DNA from: Korobacter sp963703075
GTDB taxonomy: Bacteria > Acidobacteriota > Terriglobia > Terriglobales > Acidobacteriaceae
DNA length: 64,000 nt
Assembly (NCBI GenBank): GCA_963703075.1
Contig: OY969786.1
Span: 4,402,001-4,466,000, forward strand
Direction of reading: 5' to 3'
Shown: positions 50,193 to 59,266 of the stretch, piece by piece
Numbering within the stretch: position 1 is the stretch's first letter
How the letters are laid out: every line of letters starts with the position of its first letter
Made by a program: the position numbers and the translations under genes
Notes under the pieces: generated by a model
The model's input: only the letters and a program-made list of their open reading frames with translations
What the model was told of the DNA's origin: nothing
Database searches by the model: none

Positions 50193-51476
50193 ATACGCTG
50201 AGAAATGTGGCTGTAGTGGTTGCGCTTTCAACCTGCCTACTGGCGCAGAAGCCGGCACCTAAAACGATCGCCATCAAAGGCGGCAAGCTGCTGACGGTTT
50301 CGCATGGCACGATCGAGAACGGTGTAATCGTGCTATCCGGCGGAAGAATAACGGCTGTCGGTTCTGCGGCTTCGGTGAAGATTCCTGCCGGCGCGGAGGT
50401 GATCGATGCAGCCGGCATGACGGTCTATCCCGGGCTGATCGATTCCGAAACCCATCTCGGGCTGACAGAGATCGAAGCCGACGAGATGACCAATGACCTG
50501 GTCGAGGCGAGCGACGAAATCATGCCGCAGATGCATGTCTACGACGCCTTCCACGCGGAGAGCGCGCTGATTCCCGTGACGCGCTACAACGGCATCACGA
50601 ATGCGATCGTCGCACCGTCGGATAAAGACACGCTGCCGGGGCAGGATTCGTTCGTGCAACTCTACGGACGCAACGCCGACGATATGTTGATCGGCCGCGA
50701 CGTGGCGATGCCGATGAACTTTACTGGGGCGCAGCGCCGCAACGAGTCGTTCCGCACTGCGAAGTTTCCGCAGACGCGTATGGGGATGGCCGCGCAAATG
50801 CGCCAGGCGTTTCTGGACGCCCAGGAATACATGCGCAAGGTGGACGACAACGCCGCGTTGCCTGCCGATAAACGCGAGCACTCGAAGCGCGACCTGAAAG
50901 CCGAGGCGCTGATTCCGTATCTCAAGGGAGAGAAGCCGGTGGTGCTGGAAGTAGGAACCGCCAGCGAGTTTGATGCCGCGGTTGCGCTTGGCGCAGGAAT
51001 TCAAGCTCAAGATCGTGCTCAACCATCTCTCCCATGCGCAGCCGGTACTCGATCAAATCGCCGCGCTCAAAGTGCCGGTAATCGTGGGGCCGATCTACGA
51101 CCAACCGGCCGACGATGAACGCTACGACGCGGTTTTCAAACTTCCGGCAGAGCTCTACAAGCGCGGGGTGAAGGTCGTTTTCGCTTCCTATGACTCGCAC
51201 CAGTCGCGCAATTTGCCCTATGCGGCGGGATACGCGGTCGCCTACGGATTGCCCTACGACGAAGCGCTGAAAGCGATCACGCTCAACGCCGCGGAGGTCT
51301 GGGGGATGGGCGACAAACTCGGATCGCTCGACGTGGGCAAGCAGGCGAACGTGGTGATTGCAAATGGGGATCCGCTGGATGTGAAGACGGATGTAAAGCG
51401 CGTGTTTATCGCCGGGGTGGATGTGCCCATGGTGAATAGGCAGACCGTGCTGCGGGATGAATACGGGGGAAAATAG
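50189..51476 (+). pseudogene. Secreted amidohydrolase 2, frameshifted
   Basis: Begins at ATG 50189 (signal peptide NVAVVVALSTCLLAQ), with GGKLLTVSHGTIENGVIVLSGGRITAVG and YPGLIDSETHLGL. The frame is right to EVGTASEFDAAVAL, then breaks near 50986-50992 where GCTTGGCGCAGG has one G too many. The other frame continues AQEFKLKIVLNHLSHAQPVLDQIAALKVPVIVGPIYD to DKLGSLDVGKQANVVIANGDPL at 51476. Removing one base gives a single 428-residue protein similar to the upstream paralogue. It could be a true frameshift or a sequence error. Confidence 0.85.
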
Positions 51477-51491
51477 CTCGCTACTCCGGTT

Positions 51492-51520
51492 TTGACAACT
51501 TTTCGTTCCTTCGGCATACT
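51492..51520 (+). promoter_or_regulatory. Promoter of the met leader
   Basis: TTGACA (51492-51497), 17-base spacer, CATACT (51515-51520; four of six matches to TATAAT). Transcription should start near 51527, almost at the first ATG of the leader ORF (51529), so the leader mRNA may be leaderless. Confidence 0.6.
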
Positions 51521-51528
51521 TATTGACT

Positions 51529-51618
51529 ATGTTGTCGGTTGCCCAGAATCCGCGAATGATCATGGCCATGTGTATGTACATGTGTGCCCGGCCGCGGGTT
51601 CAAGGAGCGACAGACTAA
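51529..51618 (+). CDS. Methionine-rich leader peptide of metY-metX
   Basis: A 29-codon frame from ATG 51529 to TAA 51616-51618, or 20 codons from ATG 51556. Codons 10-19 read MIMAMCMYMC: five Met (ATG at 51556, 51562, 51568, 51574, 51580) and two Cys (TGT at 51571, 51583). The rest is ordinary (MLSVAQNPR before, ARPRVQGATD after). The position, the cluster of the pathway's end-product codons and the following terminator point to ribosome-mediated attenuation. No clear ribosome binding site is seen for either ATG; 51529 may be read from a leaderless mRNA. Confidence 0.7.
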   Translation: MLSVAQNPRMIMAMCMYMCARPRVQGATD

Positions 51619-51649
51619 CAGCAGGTTTGGTAGTCCGAAGTTCCTAACG

Positions 51650-51684
51650 ACCCACGGTCCCTGCGATCGTGGGTTTTTGCTTTT
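51650..51684 (+). terminator. Attenuator terminator before metY
   Basis: ACCCACGGTC (51650-51659) pairs with GATCGTGGGT (51665-51674) in a 10-bp stem with one G-U pair, followed by TTTTTGCTTTT. Its 5' arm ACCCACGG can alternatively pair with CCGCGGGT (51592-51599, 7 of 8 positions), which lies just after the Met codons; that segment can instead close on CCCG 51587-51590. These are the alternative structures 1:2, 2:3 and 3:4 of a trp-type attenuator. metY begins 38 bases after the hairpin. Confidence 0.75.
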
Positions 51685-51721
51685 GGCCCGAAAGAATTTT
51701 GAGAGGAAGAAGGAGCAGCCG

Positions 51722-53062
51722 ATGTCCAGTAACGGAAATGAAAGCAAGCCGCAACATTTAGCCACCCTCGCCGTGCATGGCGGCCAGGAGCGGGACGCCG
51801 CGACCAAGGCGCGGGCGGTGCCGATTTACCAGACCACCTCGTACCTGTTCGACGACGCCGATCACGCCGCCCGCCTCTTCGCCCTCCAGGAATTCGGCAA
51901 CATCTATACCCGCATCATGAACCCCACCACCGACGTCTTCGAAAAGCGCATTGCGGCGCTCGAAGGCGGAGCGGCCGGACTGGCAGCCGCTTCCGGACAG
52001 GCAGCGGAGACCCTGACGATCCTGACCCTGGCCAGCGCCGGCGATGAAATCGTTTCCACGACCTCGCTCTACGGCGGCACCTACAACCTGTTCCACTACA
52101 CCCTGCCGAAGCTCGGGATCAACGTGAAGTTCGTAGACGCCGATGACTTCGATGGCATCCGCAAGGCGATTGGTCCGAAGACCAAGGCGCTCTATACGGA
52201 AACACTTGGCAACCCGAAGCTCGACATTGCGGACATCGAGACATTGGCGAAGATCGCGCATGGCAATGGAGTGCCGCTGGTCATCGACAATACCTCGACC
52301 TCTCCGGCACTGCTGCGGCCAATCGAGTTCGGCGCTGACATCGTGATCAACTCGGCGACCAAGTTTATCGGCGGCCATGGCACGACGATTGGCGGCGTCA
52401 TCGTGGACGCCGGCAAGTTCGACTGGAAGGCCTCCGGCCGTTTCGCGGACTTCGTCAACCCGGATCCGTCGTATCACGGTCTCAGTTTCTGGGACGCGTT
52501 CGGGCCGCTGGCGTTCATCCTCAAGGCGCGCGTGCAGGGTTTGCGCGATACCGGCGCCGCGCTGGCACCGTTCAATTCGTTCCTGCTGCTGCAGGGCGCG
52601 GAAACACTGCATCTGCGGTTGGAACGCCATTCGCAAAACGCCTTGAAGGTTGCGAAACATCTCGAGGAGCATCCGGCGATCGAGTGGGTCAATTATCCGG
52701 GCTTGCCGTCGAGCAAGTATTACCAGCGTTCCAAGAAGTACCTGCCGGACGGACAAGGCGCGCTGCTGACCTTCGGCATCAAGGGCGGCTTCGAGGCCGG
52801 CAAGAAGCTGATCAACTCGCTGAAGCTCTTCAGCCTGGTGGCGAACATTGGCGATGCCAAGTCGCTGGTCATCCATCCTGCCTCGACGACCCATCAGCAG
52901 CTATCGGCCTCCGAACAGAAAGACACTGGCGTAACGCCGGAGCTGGTACGGCTCTCGATCGGCATCGAGGACGTGCGCGACATCATCGCCGATCTCGACC
53001 AGGCGCTTGAAGTGGCGACCGGTGTTTCGACCGAACTGCAGCCGGCGGGGAGCGCGAGATGA
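51722..53062 (+). CDS. metY: O-acetylhomoserine sulfhydrylase
   Basis: PLP enzyme forming homocysteine from O-acetylhomoserine and sulfide, the direct-sulfhydrylation route to methionine. 446 residues with LAVHGGQERDAATKARAVPIYQTTSYLFDDADHAARLF, YTRIMNPTTDVFEKRIAALEGG, the PLP-lysine motif DIVINSATKFIGGHGTTIGG and a C-terminal SLVIHPASTTHQQLS. ATG 51722 has AGGAAGAAGGAGCAGCCG before it. Preceded by the Met-rich leader and attenuator; its stop overlaps the metX start (ATGA). Confidence 0.95.
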   Translation: MSSNGNESKPQHLATLAVHGGQERDAATKARAVPIYQTTSYLFDDADHAARLFALQEFGNIYTRIMNPTTDVFEKRIAALEGGAAGLAAASGQAAETLTILTLASAGDEIVSTTSLYGGTYNLFHYTLPKLGINVKFVDADDFDGIRKAIGPKTKALYTETLGNPKLDIADIETLAKIAHGNGVPLVIDNTSTSPALLRPIEFGADIVINSATKFIGGHGTTIGGVIVDAGKFDWKASGRFADFVNPDPSYHGLSFWDAFGPLAFILKARVQGLRDTGAALAPFNSFLLLQGAETLHLRLERHSQNALKVAKHLEEHPAIEWVNYPGLPSSKYYQRSKKYLPDGQGALLTFGIKGGFEAGKKLINSLKLFSLVANIGDAKSLVIHPASTTHQQLSASEQKDTGVTPELVRLSIGIEDVRDIIADLDQALEVATGVSTELQPAGSAR

Positions 53063-54160
53063 GTACGGCTGCGGACTGTACTTTCCACCTGATCCAGGGA
53101 GCCTTCACCTTTGCGGAGGAAGAAGGCTTTTCCCTGGAGAATGGTGGAAAGCTTCGTCCGGTCACGATCCGCTACGCGCAGTATGGCGAGCCCAATGCCG
53201 CGCGCGACAACGTAGTGCTGGTGTGCCACGCGCTCTCCGGTTCTGCCAAGGTGGATGACTGGTGGCCCGAGCTGTTCGCCGACGGCGGATTGCTCGACCT
53301 GGAAAAATATTGCGTGATTGGTACCAACATTCTTGGCTCCTGCTACGGATCGACGGGGCCTCATTCGATCAACCCTGAAACCGGGCAACCGTTCGGCGCG
53401 GAATTTCCCGCTGGTCACGATCAGCGACATCGTGCGGGCGCAGGCGAAACTGCTCGATGCATTGGGAATTGAAAGACTCAAGCTGGTGATCGGCGGCTCG
53501 ATCGGCGGCATGCAGGCGCTGCACTGGGCCATGGACTATCCCGACCGGGTGGAGCATGCGATTGCCATTGGCACCGCACCGCTCGGCGCCATGGGGCTGG
53601 CGCTGAATCACATCCAGCGACAGGTCATTCGGCTTGATCCTCATTGGAACAGCGGCGCTGAAGCGGATGCCGACGTTCCGGCCGGCGGGCTCTCGCTGGC
53701 GCGGCAGATCGCGATGCTCTCGTACAAATCGGCCGAGCTGTTCGACCATCGTTACGGGCGCAAGCTGAACCGCAACGGCGAAGATCCGTGGACGCACCAC
53801 GCTGCGCGCTTCGACATCGGCGGGTATCTCGACTACCAGGGCGCGAAGTTCGTGCGCCGCTTCGACGCGAATTCTTACCTATCGATCACGCGCACCATGG
53901 ACACGTTCGATCCCGTCCGCAAATACGGATCGAAGGAGGCAGCCTACCGCCGGATCAAGGCGAGGATCACGCTGGTGGGCATTTCGTCAGACTGGCTGTT
54001 TCCGCCCCAGGACGTCCGCAAGCTGGCCGAAGACATCGGCGCGTGCGGGGCACGATGCGATTATCGGGAGATTATTTCCTCGCACGGGCACGACGCGTTT
54101 CTGGCAGAGCCGGAGAAGCTGGCGCAGGTGCTGGGCGATGGACAGGAGATCGACGTCTGA
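53059..54160 (+). pseudogene. metX: Homoserine O-acetyltransferase, frameshifted
   Basis: Makes O-acetylhomoserine, the substrate of metY. The first frame gives NVVLVCHALSGSAKVDDWW...NILGSCYGSTGPHSINPETGQPFGAEFP, then fails. One surplus T in GAATTTCCCG at 53404-53406 shifts the rest, which continues in another frame as LVTISDIVRAQAKLLDALGIERLKLVIGGSIGGMQALHWAMDYPDRV, with the GGSIGGMQ nucleophile elbow, to SSHGHDAFLAEP. Correcting it gives 366 residues, the usual MetX length, with all motifs. So well preserved a sequence suggests a sequence error or very recent mutation. Confidence 0.9.
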
Positions 54161-54169
54161 CGGTCGCAG

Positions 54170-55612
54170 CTAGAACAGCATGGGCGCTTCCACGTCCTGG
54201 TCCCGCTTGCGCCCGGCGAGGGCATACATCTGCTGGATGTATTTCTCGGTCTTGAATTTCTTCTCCGCGCCGCTACGCGCCATGTAGCGAATGGTTCCGA
54301 AGATCGGTCGGGGAAACCACGGCCGATCGAACTTGCCGACCATGCACCATGCGATCCCGGCGTAGCCGTTGGGATCGCGGCCGTCGAGGAAATACTTGTC
54401 ATTCAAGTAGACGGCGGTGCGGTAGGCCTGTTGCGGCGTCTTACTCCACTCCAGGATCTTTTTCGCCCAATACATCCGCAGGTAGTTGTGCATCCATCCC
54501 GCGTACACCATCTGGAATTGCGCGGCGTTCCATAGATCGTCGTAGGTCTCGCCGCGCTCCAACTGGGCCTGGGTATAGAGAATGGGCCGCGGATCTTTCG
54601 TGTGCTCGGCGAGGGTTTTGTGCGCCCAGTTTTCGCCACACTCGATGGTGTCGTACACCGGGTTGAAATGCACCATGTTGATCGACAGTTCGCGCCAGGT
54701 GATCAGTTGGTCGAGGAAATCATCCTTGGCAGCGCGCGAGGCCTTCGCTTTTTCGACCGCCAGCGCCACCGTGTGGGGACCGATGTGTCCGAAATGCAGA
54801 TAGGGCGAAAGCCGCGCGGTGCCGTCTTCGTGCGCATGGTTATGCAGATCGGGATAGCGGGCGAGTTTGTGAGTCACGAATTCGTCCAGAAGCCGAAGCG
54901 CTTCTTTGGTTCCACCGCGAAACGAATCCACTGGCTTCACTGAGCGATCGAGTTCCCAACCCTCCGTAATGTCGTCGAGGGAGCGCCAGTCGAGTTGTTG
55001 CATCCCGCGCGGAGCCTGCCATTCAACCTTGGCTTTCGTGTTAGCGCAGGGAACGAGAAATTCTTTGAATTGCGCCTTCAGCCGCGGACGGATGATGCGC
55101 GCGGCGTACTGCTCTTTGCCCAGCAGCTTGGTGGGAACGATCACGTCGGCATCGACGGTCCAGAGCGGCACCTTCAGTTTTTTCGCAGCGATGGTGCGCC
55201 ATTCGGCTGTCTCGCGCAGCGGGTTCTCATCCCCAATCACCAGGGCGGCGTGGACTTCGTCGCAAAACTTGATCAGCGAATGTTGCGGGAAGCGGCGCAG
55301 CACGAAACCAATACGGCGTTGCTCCGCCATCTCCGCGATGTCGCCGATGCCTTGCTGCAGGAAAGCATAGTGCCGAAGATTGGCGTGCGGGTAGAAAGGC
55401 ACGGGCGCGAAAAAGATGACACACGGCAACGCGAGGGCATTGGCCGCCTGCACCGCCACATCGAGCGCCGGATTGTCGAGGGCGCGCTGCGCGCGTTGCA
55501 TCCAGTACACCACGCAGCGCCCGTCGGCAGAGGGCTCTCCCTCGCGCCGGACGGTGACGCGCGCATTCTGCTGTAACTCCTGCAAAGAGGGCATCTTTTG
55601 ATTGTCAAGCAT
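54170..55612 (-). CDS. Class II deoxyribodipyrimidine photolyase
   Basis: Light-driven repair of cyclobutane pyrimidine dimers with FADH-. 480 residues with the class II features: DGRCVVYWMQRAQRALDNPALDVAV near the N-terminus, photolyase domain, LSPYLHFGHIGPHTVAL, FLDQLITWRELSINMVHFNP, and WNAAQFQMVYAGWMHNYLRMYWAKKILEW...AVYLNDKYFLDGRDPNGYAGIAWCMVGKFDRPW. Start ATG 55612; ATG 55594 six codons in is an alternative. Confidence 0.93.
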   Translation of the reverse strand: MLDNQKMPSLQELQQNARVTVRREGEPSADGRCVVYWMQRAQRALDNPALDVAVQAANALALPCVIFFAPVPFYPHANLRHYAFLQQGIGDIAEMAEQRRIGFVLRRFPQHSLIKFCDEVHAALVIGDENPLRETAEWRTIAAKKLKVPLWTVDADVIVPTKLLGKEQYAARIIRPRLKAQFKEFLVPCANTKAKVEWQAPRGMQQLDWRSLDDITEGWELDRSVKPVDSFRGGTKEALRLLDEFVTHKLARYPDLHNHAHEDGTARLSPYLHFGHIGPHTVALAVEKAKASRAAKDDFLDQLITWRELSINMVHFNPVYDTIECGENWAHKTLAEHTKDPRPILYTQAQLERGETYDDLWNAAQFQMVYAGWMHNYLRMYWAKKILEWSKTPQQAYRTAVYLNDKYFLDGRDPNGYAGIAWCMVGKFDRPWFPRPIFGTIRYMARSGAEKKFKTEKYIQQMYALAGRKRDQDVEAPMLF

Positions 55613-55731
55613 GGCGGGAGCGAGGTCTGCCCAAAGTGCAAGAAAGTTTCCCGCGGTTCAAAGAGGGGCAACGTTTTTTGAGAAGGTTGCCGCGAACCTT
55701 ACCAGCTGCGAAAGCTTGTGCTTTGACACCG

Positions 55732-56649
55732 CTATGAGTACGCGCCGAACCAGGGATTCGAGTGATCTTCATTCTCGAGAACCGCATCGACCACGGCCAG
55801 CGCTTCGACCGTCGGACGCACGTCGTGTACGCGCAGAATGTGCGCGCCATGGAGCGCGGCGATGACCGCCGCAGCAATCGAGGGATAGAGCCGCTGATCG
55901 GCGGCCAGGTCGCCCCCGAAGCGAGCGCCGGCGGTATGGCCGAGGAAACTCTTGCGCGAGACCCCGGCCATCAGCGGAAAGCCCATGCTGTGCAGGTCTC
56001 CGAACTTAGCCAGCAGGGGATAGTTATTCTCCAGGCGTTTGCCGAAGCCGAAGCCCGGATCGAGCACAATGCGGTCGTGCTGCACTCCAGCGGCGGTCGC
56101 GCTCTGCACGGCGACATGCAAACCCTGCTGCACCACCTGCACAATGCGGGGCTCAGACGGCAGAGTCCGCCACTCTTCCGGCTTTCCCCGGGTGTGCATG
56201 AGCACCACGCCGCATTGGAGTTCCGCAAGGATCTTGGCCATCGCCGGGTCCCAGGTCAGGCCGCTGACGTCGTTAACGATCTCGGCTCCGGCCGCCACCG
56301 CCGCCCGTGCGACTTCGGATTTGTAGGTATCGACGCTGATCAATATCTCCCGCTTGGCCTGCCGGAGGCCCTCAATCACCGGCAGTACCCGCGCCAATTC
56401 TTCGGCGGCGGAGACCGATGGCTGGGCGCCGACCTGCGTGCCGGGCCGGGTCGATTCGCCGCCCACGTCGAGGATGTCCGCGCCCTCTTCGATCAGGCGG
56501 AGCCCACGTTGCACTGCCTCCTGGGGCGAGCGGAACTGGCCTCCATCGCTGAAGGAATCAGGGGTAAGGTTCAGGACGCCCATGACCAGGGTGGGTTTCC
56601 CGAGCTCCACCCGGCGGGTGCCGAGGTTCCACTGGAAGGGAGGTTTCAT
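55732..56649 (-). CDS. folP: Dihydropteroate synthase
   Basis: Joins p-aminobenzoate and dihydropterin pyrophosphate in folate synthesis; the sulfonamide target. 305 residues from ATG 56649 with LVMGVLNLTPDSFSDGGQF, ADILDVGGESTRPGT, ISVDTYKSEVARAAVAAGAEIVNDVSG, DRIVLDPGFGFGK and FPLMAGVSRKSFLG. The open frame upstream to 57072 runs antisense to the carboxypeptidase gene and is not part of it. Confidence 0.95.
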   Translation of the reverse strand: MKPPFQWNLGTRRVELGKPTLVMGVLNLTPDSFSDGGQFRSPQEAVQRGLRLIEEGADILDVGGESTRPGTQVGAQPSVSAAEELARVLPVIEGLRQAKREILISVDTYKSEVARAAVAAGAEIVNDVSGLTWDPAMAKILAELQCGVVLMHTRGKPEEWRTLPSEPRIVQVVQQGLHVAVQSATAAGVQHDRIVLDPGFGFGKRLENNYPLLAKFGDLHSMGFPLMAGVSRKSFLGHTAGARFGGDLAADQRLYPSIAAAVIAALHGAHILRVHDVRPTVEALAVVDAVLENEDHSNPWFGAYS

Positions 56650-56757
56650 GCCGGGCTCGATTGTAAGCCCCGGGCCGAAATGTCCGCTTGGTGCGGTCAG
56701 GGAACTGAGAAAGCCGCGGAATTCAGGGCAATCCAGTGTAAAATTCCATCCAGCAAC

Positions 56758-58320
56758 ATGCGTCGCCGTTATCCCACCCTCGCCCTGGTTGTCGTTTTCA
56801 TCCTCGCGATCTACGCGCCTGCCGCCGAGAAGCATTCCATGAACGCGCGGATCGATAAGATCCTCGCGGAGCCGAACGTGGCGCGGGCATTTTGGGGTAT
56901 CGAGATGGTCTCGCTCGATACCGGCAAAACGCTCTACGCCTACAACAGCGACAAGCTTTTCACGCCGGCCTCCAACACCAAGCTGTTCACCACTGCGGCG
57001 GCGTTTGCGCTGCTCGGTCCCGATTTCAAGTTCCACACCACGGTCGAGACCGCCGGCACGATCGATAAACACGGCCGGCTCGATTCCGACCTGGTGATTG
57101 TGGGTCGCGGCGACCCGAACCTTTCCGGACGCACCCTGCCGTACAACTTGCGTACCGAGCGCAAGCTGCCGCCGATTGTCGCCCTCGAAAATCTGGCAGA
57201 CCAGTTGGTGGCGAAGGGATTACGTTACGTCGATGGCGACATCGTGGCCGACGATTCCTATTACGCCTTCGAGCGCTACGGTGAGGGATGGGCGCAGGAT
57301 GACCTGGTGTGGGAATGGGGCGCACCGGTTTCCGCGCTGACGATCAATGACAACGTGATCTTCGTCAGCATCCTTCCCGCCGACCGTCCGGGCGAGCGCG
57401 CCTTTGTCGACATCAACCCATTTCCCGAGTACTACCATATCGACAACCGGGTGATCACCACCCCGACCGGCACCAACCCGCGCAAGATCTATATCAATCG
57501 CGAGCCGGGATCGAACCAGCTGACCCTGTGGGGCAACATCCCGGTCGACGACCAGGGAGCGAACGAAGCGCTCTCCATTGAAGATCCGGCCGACTTCACT
57601 GCCAAGCTTTTCCGTGAGCTTCTCGAAAAACGCGGCGTCACGATCTATGGGCGTCCGCGGACCCATCACACCGAACTGGCGAGCCTCTCGACCTTGAGCG
57701 TCACCACGACCGCTTCGGCGGGGGGCGGTGCCGAACGCTTACCTTCGCTGGGTTCGCGCCTGCCGCTGGTGCTGGGAGATTATGACTCCCAGCCGCTCTC
57801 GGCCGACCTCCGCGTCATCAACAAGGTGAGCCAGAACCTGCACGCAGAGTTGTTGCTGCGGCTGCTCGGCAAAGAAAAGGGCGCGGCCGGCACGGTGGAA
57901 GGCGGCTTGGAAGTCGAGCGCAGTTTCCTGGCGCAGGCCGACATCCGCCCCGAGGAATACAGCTTTTACGACGGCTCCGGGCTTTCCCGCCAGGATCTCG
58001 TGACCCCGCACGCCGTGGTGAAGCTGCTCATGTACGCGCATAGCCAGCCTTGGGGCGCCCGCTACGCGGATACCTTCCCGGTGGCCGGAGTCGACGGCTC
58101 GCTGGTGGACCGCTTCACCAAAACCTCGGCGCAGGGACGCATCCAGGGCAAGACCGGATCGCTCGATCATGTGAATGCGCTTTCCGGATATCTCACCACG
58201 GCCAAGGGCGAACACGTGGCGTTCTCGATTCTCTCCAACAACCACAACCTAACCAACAAGGTTGCGATCGAGACCATCGATTCCATCATGCAGTGCGTGA
58301 TGGACGACAAGCGCAAATAG
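56758..58320 (+). CDS. dacB: D-alanyl-D-alanine carboxypeptidase/endopeptidase, PBP4 type
   Basis: Trims peptidoglycan cross-links in the periplasm. 520 residues: signal peptide RRRYPTLALVVVFILAIYAPAA, the SxxK motif PASNTKLFTTAAAFALLG, the PBP4 insertion domain (YVDGDIVADDSYYAFERYGEGWAQDDL), SxN-like SFYDGSGLSRQDLVTP and KTG in GRIQGKTGSLDHVNALSGYL. ATG 56758 is chosen; the long frame reaching back to 55762 is antisense to folP. Confidence 0.94.
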   Translation: MRRRYPTLALVVVFILAIYAPAAEKHSMNARIDKILAEPNVARAFWGIEMVSLDTGKTLYAYNSDKLFTPASNTKLFTTAAAFALLGPDFKFHTTVETAGTIDKHGRLDSDLVIVGRGDPNLSGRTLPYNLRTERKLPPIVALENLADQLVAKGLRYVDGDIVADDSYYAFERYGEGWAQDDLVWEWGAPVSALTINDNVIFVSILPADRPGERAFVDINPFPEYYHIDNRVITTPTGTNPRKIYINREPGSNQLTLWGNIPVDDQGANEALSIEDPADFTAKLFRELLEKRGVTIYGRPRTHHTELASLSTLSVTTTASAGGGAERLPSLGSRLPLVLGDYDSQPLSADLRVINKVSQNLHAELLLRLLGKEKGAAGTVEGGLEVERSFLAQADIRPEEYSFYDGSGLSRQDLVTPHAVVKLLMYAHSQPWGARYADTFPVAGVDGSLVDRFTKTSAQGRIQGKTGSLDHVNALSGYLTTAKGEHVAFSILSNNHNLTNKVAIETIDSIMQCVMDDKRK

Positions 58321-58323
58321 ACG

Positions 58324-58698
58324 TCAGGCGTGGCTGCTGGCGATTTTCTTGACGGAGAGTTCGAAGCCTTCGCGATCCGCACGATCGTAGATCAGCGATG
58401 TGCCCCCCAGCCGCACCACCACCCGCGACGATAGGCCTTTTTCCCCTTCGAAACAGCGCGTACACAGGCACGGGTAGCTGCGCTCGGAGCCATCGAGGTG
58501 GATGGCGTAGATGGGCATCACGTGCCGCACGTGAACGCGGCACAGAGGGCAACGTGCGCCGCCGCGCAACCGGTACTTCACTTCGGCGTAGGAGAGCAGC
58601 AGCTGGCGCTGCTTTTCCGGGGAGAGATGGTCCACACCGGCCAGCGTTTCGAGAAATTCCTGGAAGAGCTCAGGAGAAATCTTTTCAGGGCTGCTCAT
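58324..58698 (-). CDS. Hypothetical zinc-ribbon-like protein
   Basis: 124 residues. N-terminal helical region (ISPELFQEFLETLAGVDHLSPEKQRQLLLSYAEVKYRL), then two Cys pairs RCPLCRVHV and YPCLCTRCFEG that could bind zinc, and a short beta-rich C-terminus. No family recognised. ATG 58698 from the position after the last likely upstream non-coding stretch. It is convergent with the carboxypeptidase gene, 3 bases from its stop. Confidence 0.7.
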   Translation of the reverse strand: MSSPEKISPELFQEFLETLAGVDHLSPEKQRQLLLSYAEVKYRLRGGARCPLCRVHVRHVMPIYAIHLDGSERSYPCLCTRCFEGEKGLSSRVVVRLGGTSLIYDRADREGFELSVKKIASSHA

Positions 58699-58750
58699 GG
58701 ACGGAGTATTGCAACACCGATCTCCGCGCCTTACAAGCAGAATCGCGCCG

Positions 58751-59179
58751 CTAAGGGCGCTGGGCGGCACGCGCACGCCGCTGTCCAGCCTCGCGCACCG
58801 GGCCTGTACCCGTGGGAGGCTTGCGTGCGCCTTCGATCAGTTCCTTCAAGATCACCGCGTTATTGCGTTGCGCGTCCTTCGAAGAAGTCACCAGGGTGAC
58901 TCGTTTCCGCTGGGCCAGCACGTCGTAAATCTGTTCCATCGCGCTCATGGCTTGTTCCGAAGTGAGCTCCTCGAGATAGCGCTTGCGGAAGGCGAGCCAC
59001 TGCAGAGGACGCTCACGGAACCAGCGGCACAACTCTCCGGAGGGCGCCAGCGCGCGCAGCCACTGCTCCAGCTGAAGAGCTTCTTTCTTCACTCCACGCG
59101 GCCACGTGCGGTCTACAAGAAAGCGCTTGCCGTCAATGCGGGAGGGCGGATCATACGCGCGTTTCACGGAGACATTCAT
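58751..59179 (-). CDS. DUF488-family protein, YeaO type
   Basis: 142 residues from ATG 59179: MNVSVKRAYDPP, DGKRFLVDRTWPRGVKKEALQLEQWLRALAPSGELCRWF, LQWLAFRKRYLEEL and VTLVTSSKDAQRNNAVILKELIE are the YeaO-like DUF488 pattern. Basic C-terminal tail. Function unknown; found in many bacteria near stress genes. Confidence 0.9.
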   Translation of the reverse strand: MNVSVKRAYDPPSRIDGKRFLVDRTWPRGVKKEALQLEQWLRALAPSGELCRWFRERPLQWLAFRKRYLEELTSEQAMSAMEQIYDVLAQRKRVTLVTSSKDAQRNNAVILKELIEGARKPPTGTGPVREAGQRRARAAQRP

Positions 59180-59266
59180 GCGGGTTTGGAAACCGCCCAA
59201 GTTACTGGCCATGCAACGCCGGAAGAGGCGGCGCGATATATTCTAGCCCGGGAGTCTCGCTTACGG

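Noticed and set aside
51592..51612. tRNA T-arm-like GGGTTCAAGGAGC
   Set aside because: The stem bases around GTTCAA do not pair as a T-arm and no acceptor or anticodon stem is present.
51590..51660. SAM-I, SAM-II or SAH riboswitch in the metY leader
   Set aside because: I looked for the SAM-I core, the SAM-II pseudoknot and the SAH GAGGAGCGCTGC core. Only AAGGAGCGACAG is loosely similar to the last and the partner strands are missing. A covariance-model search would settle it.
55762..56757. Long N-terminal extension of the carboxypeptidase frame
   Set aside because: Antisense to folP, and the signal peptide begins at 56758.
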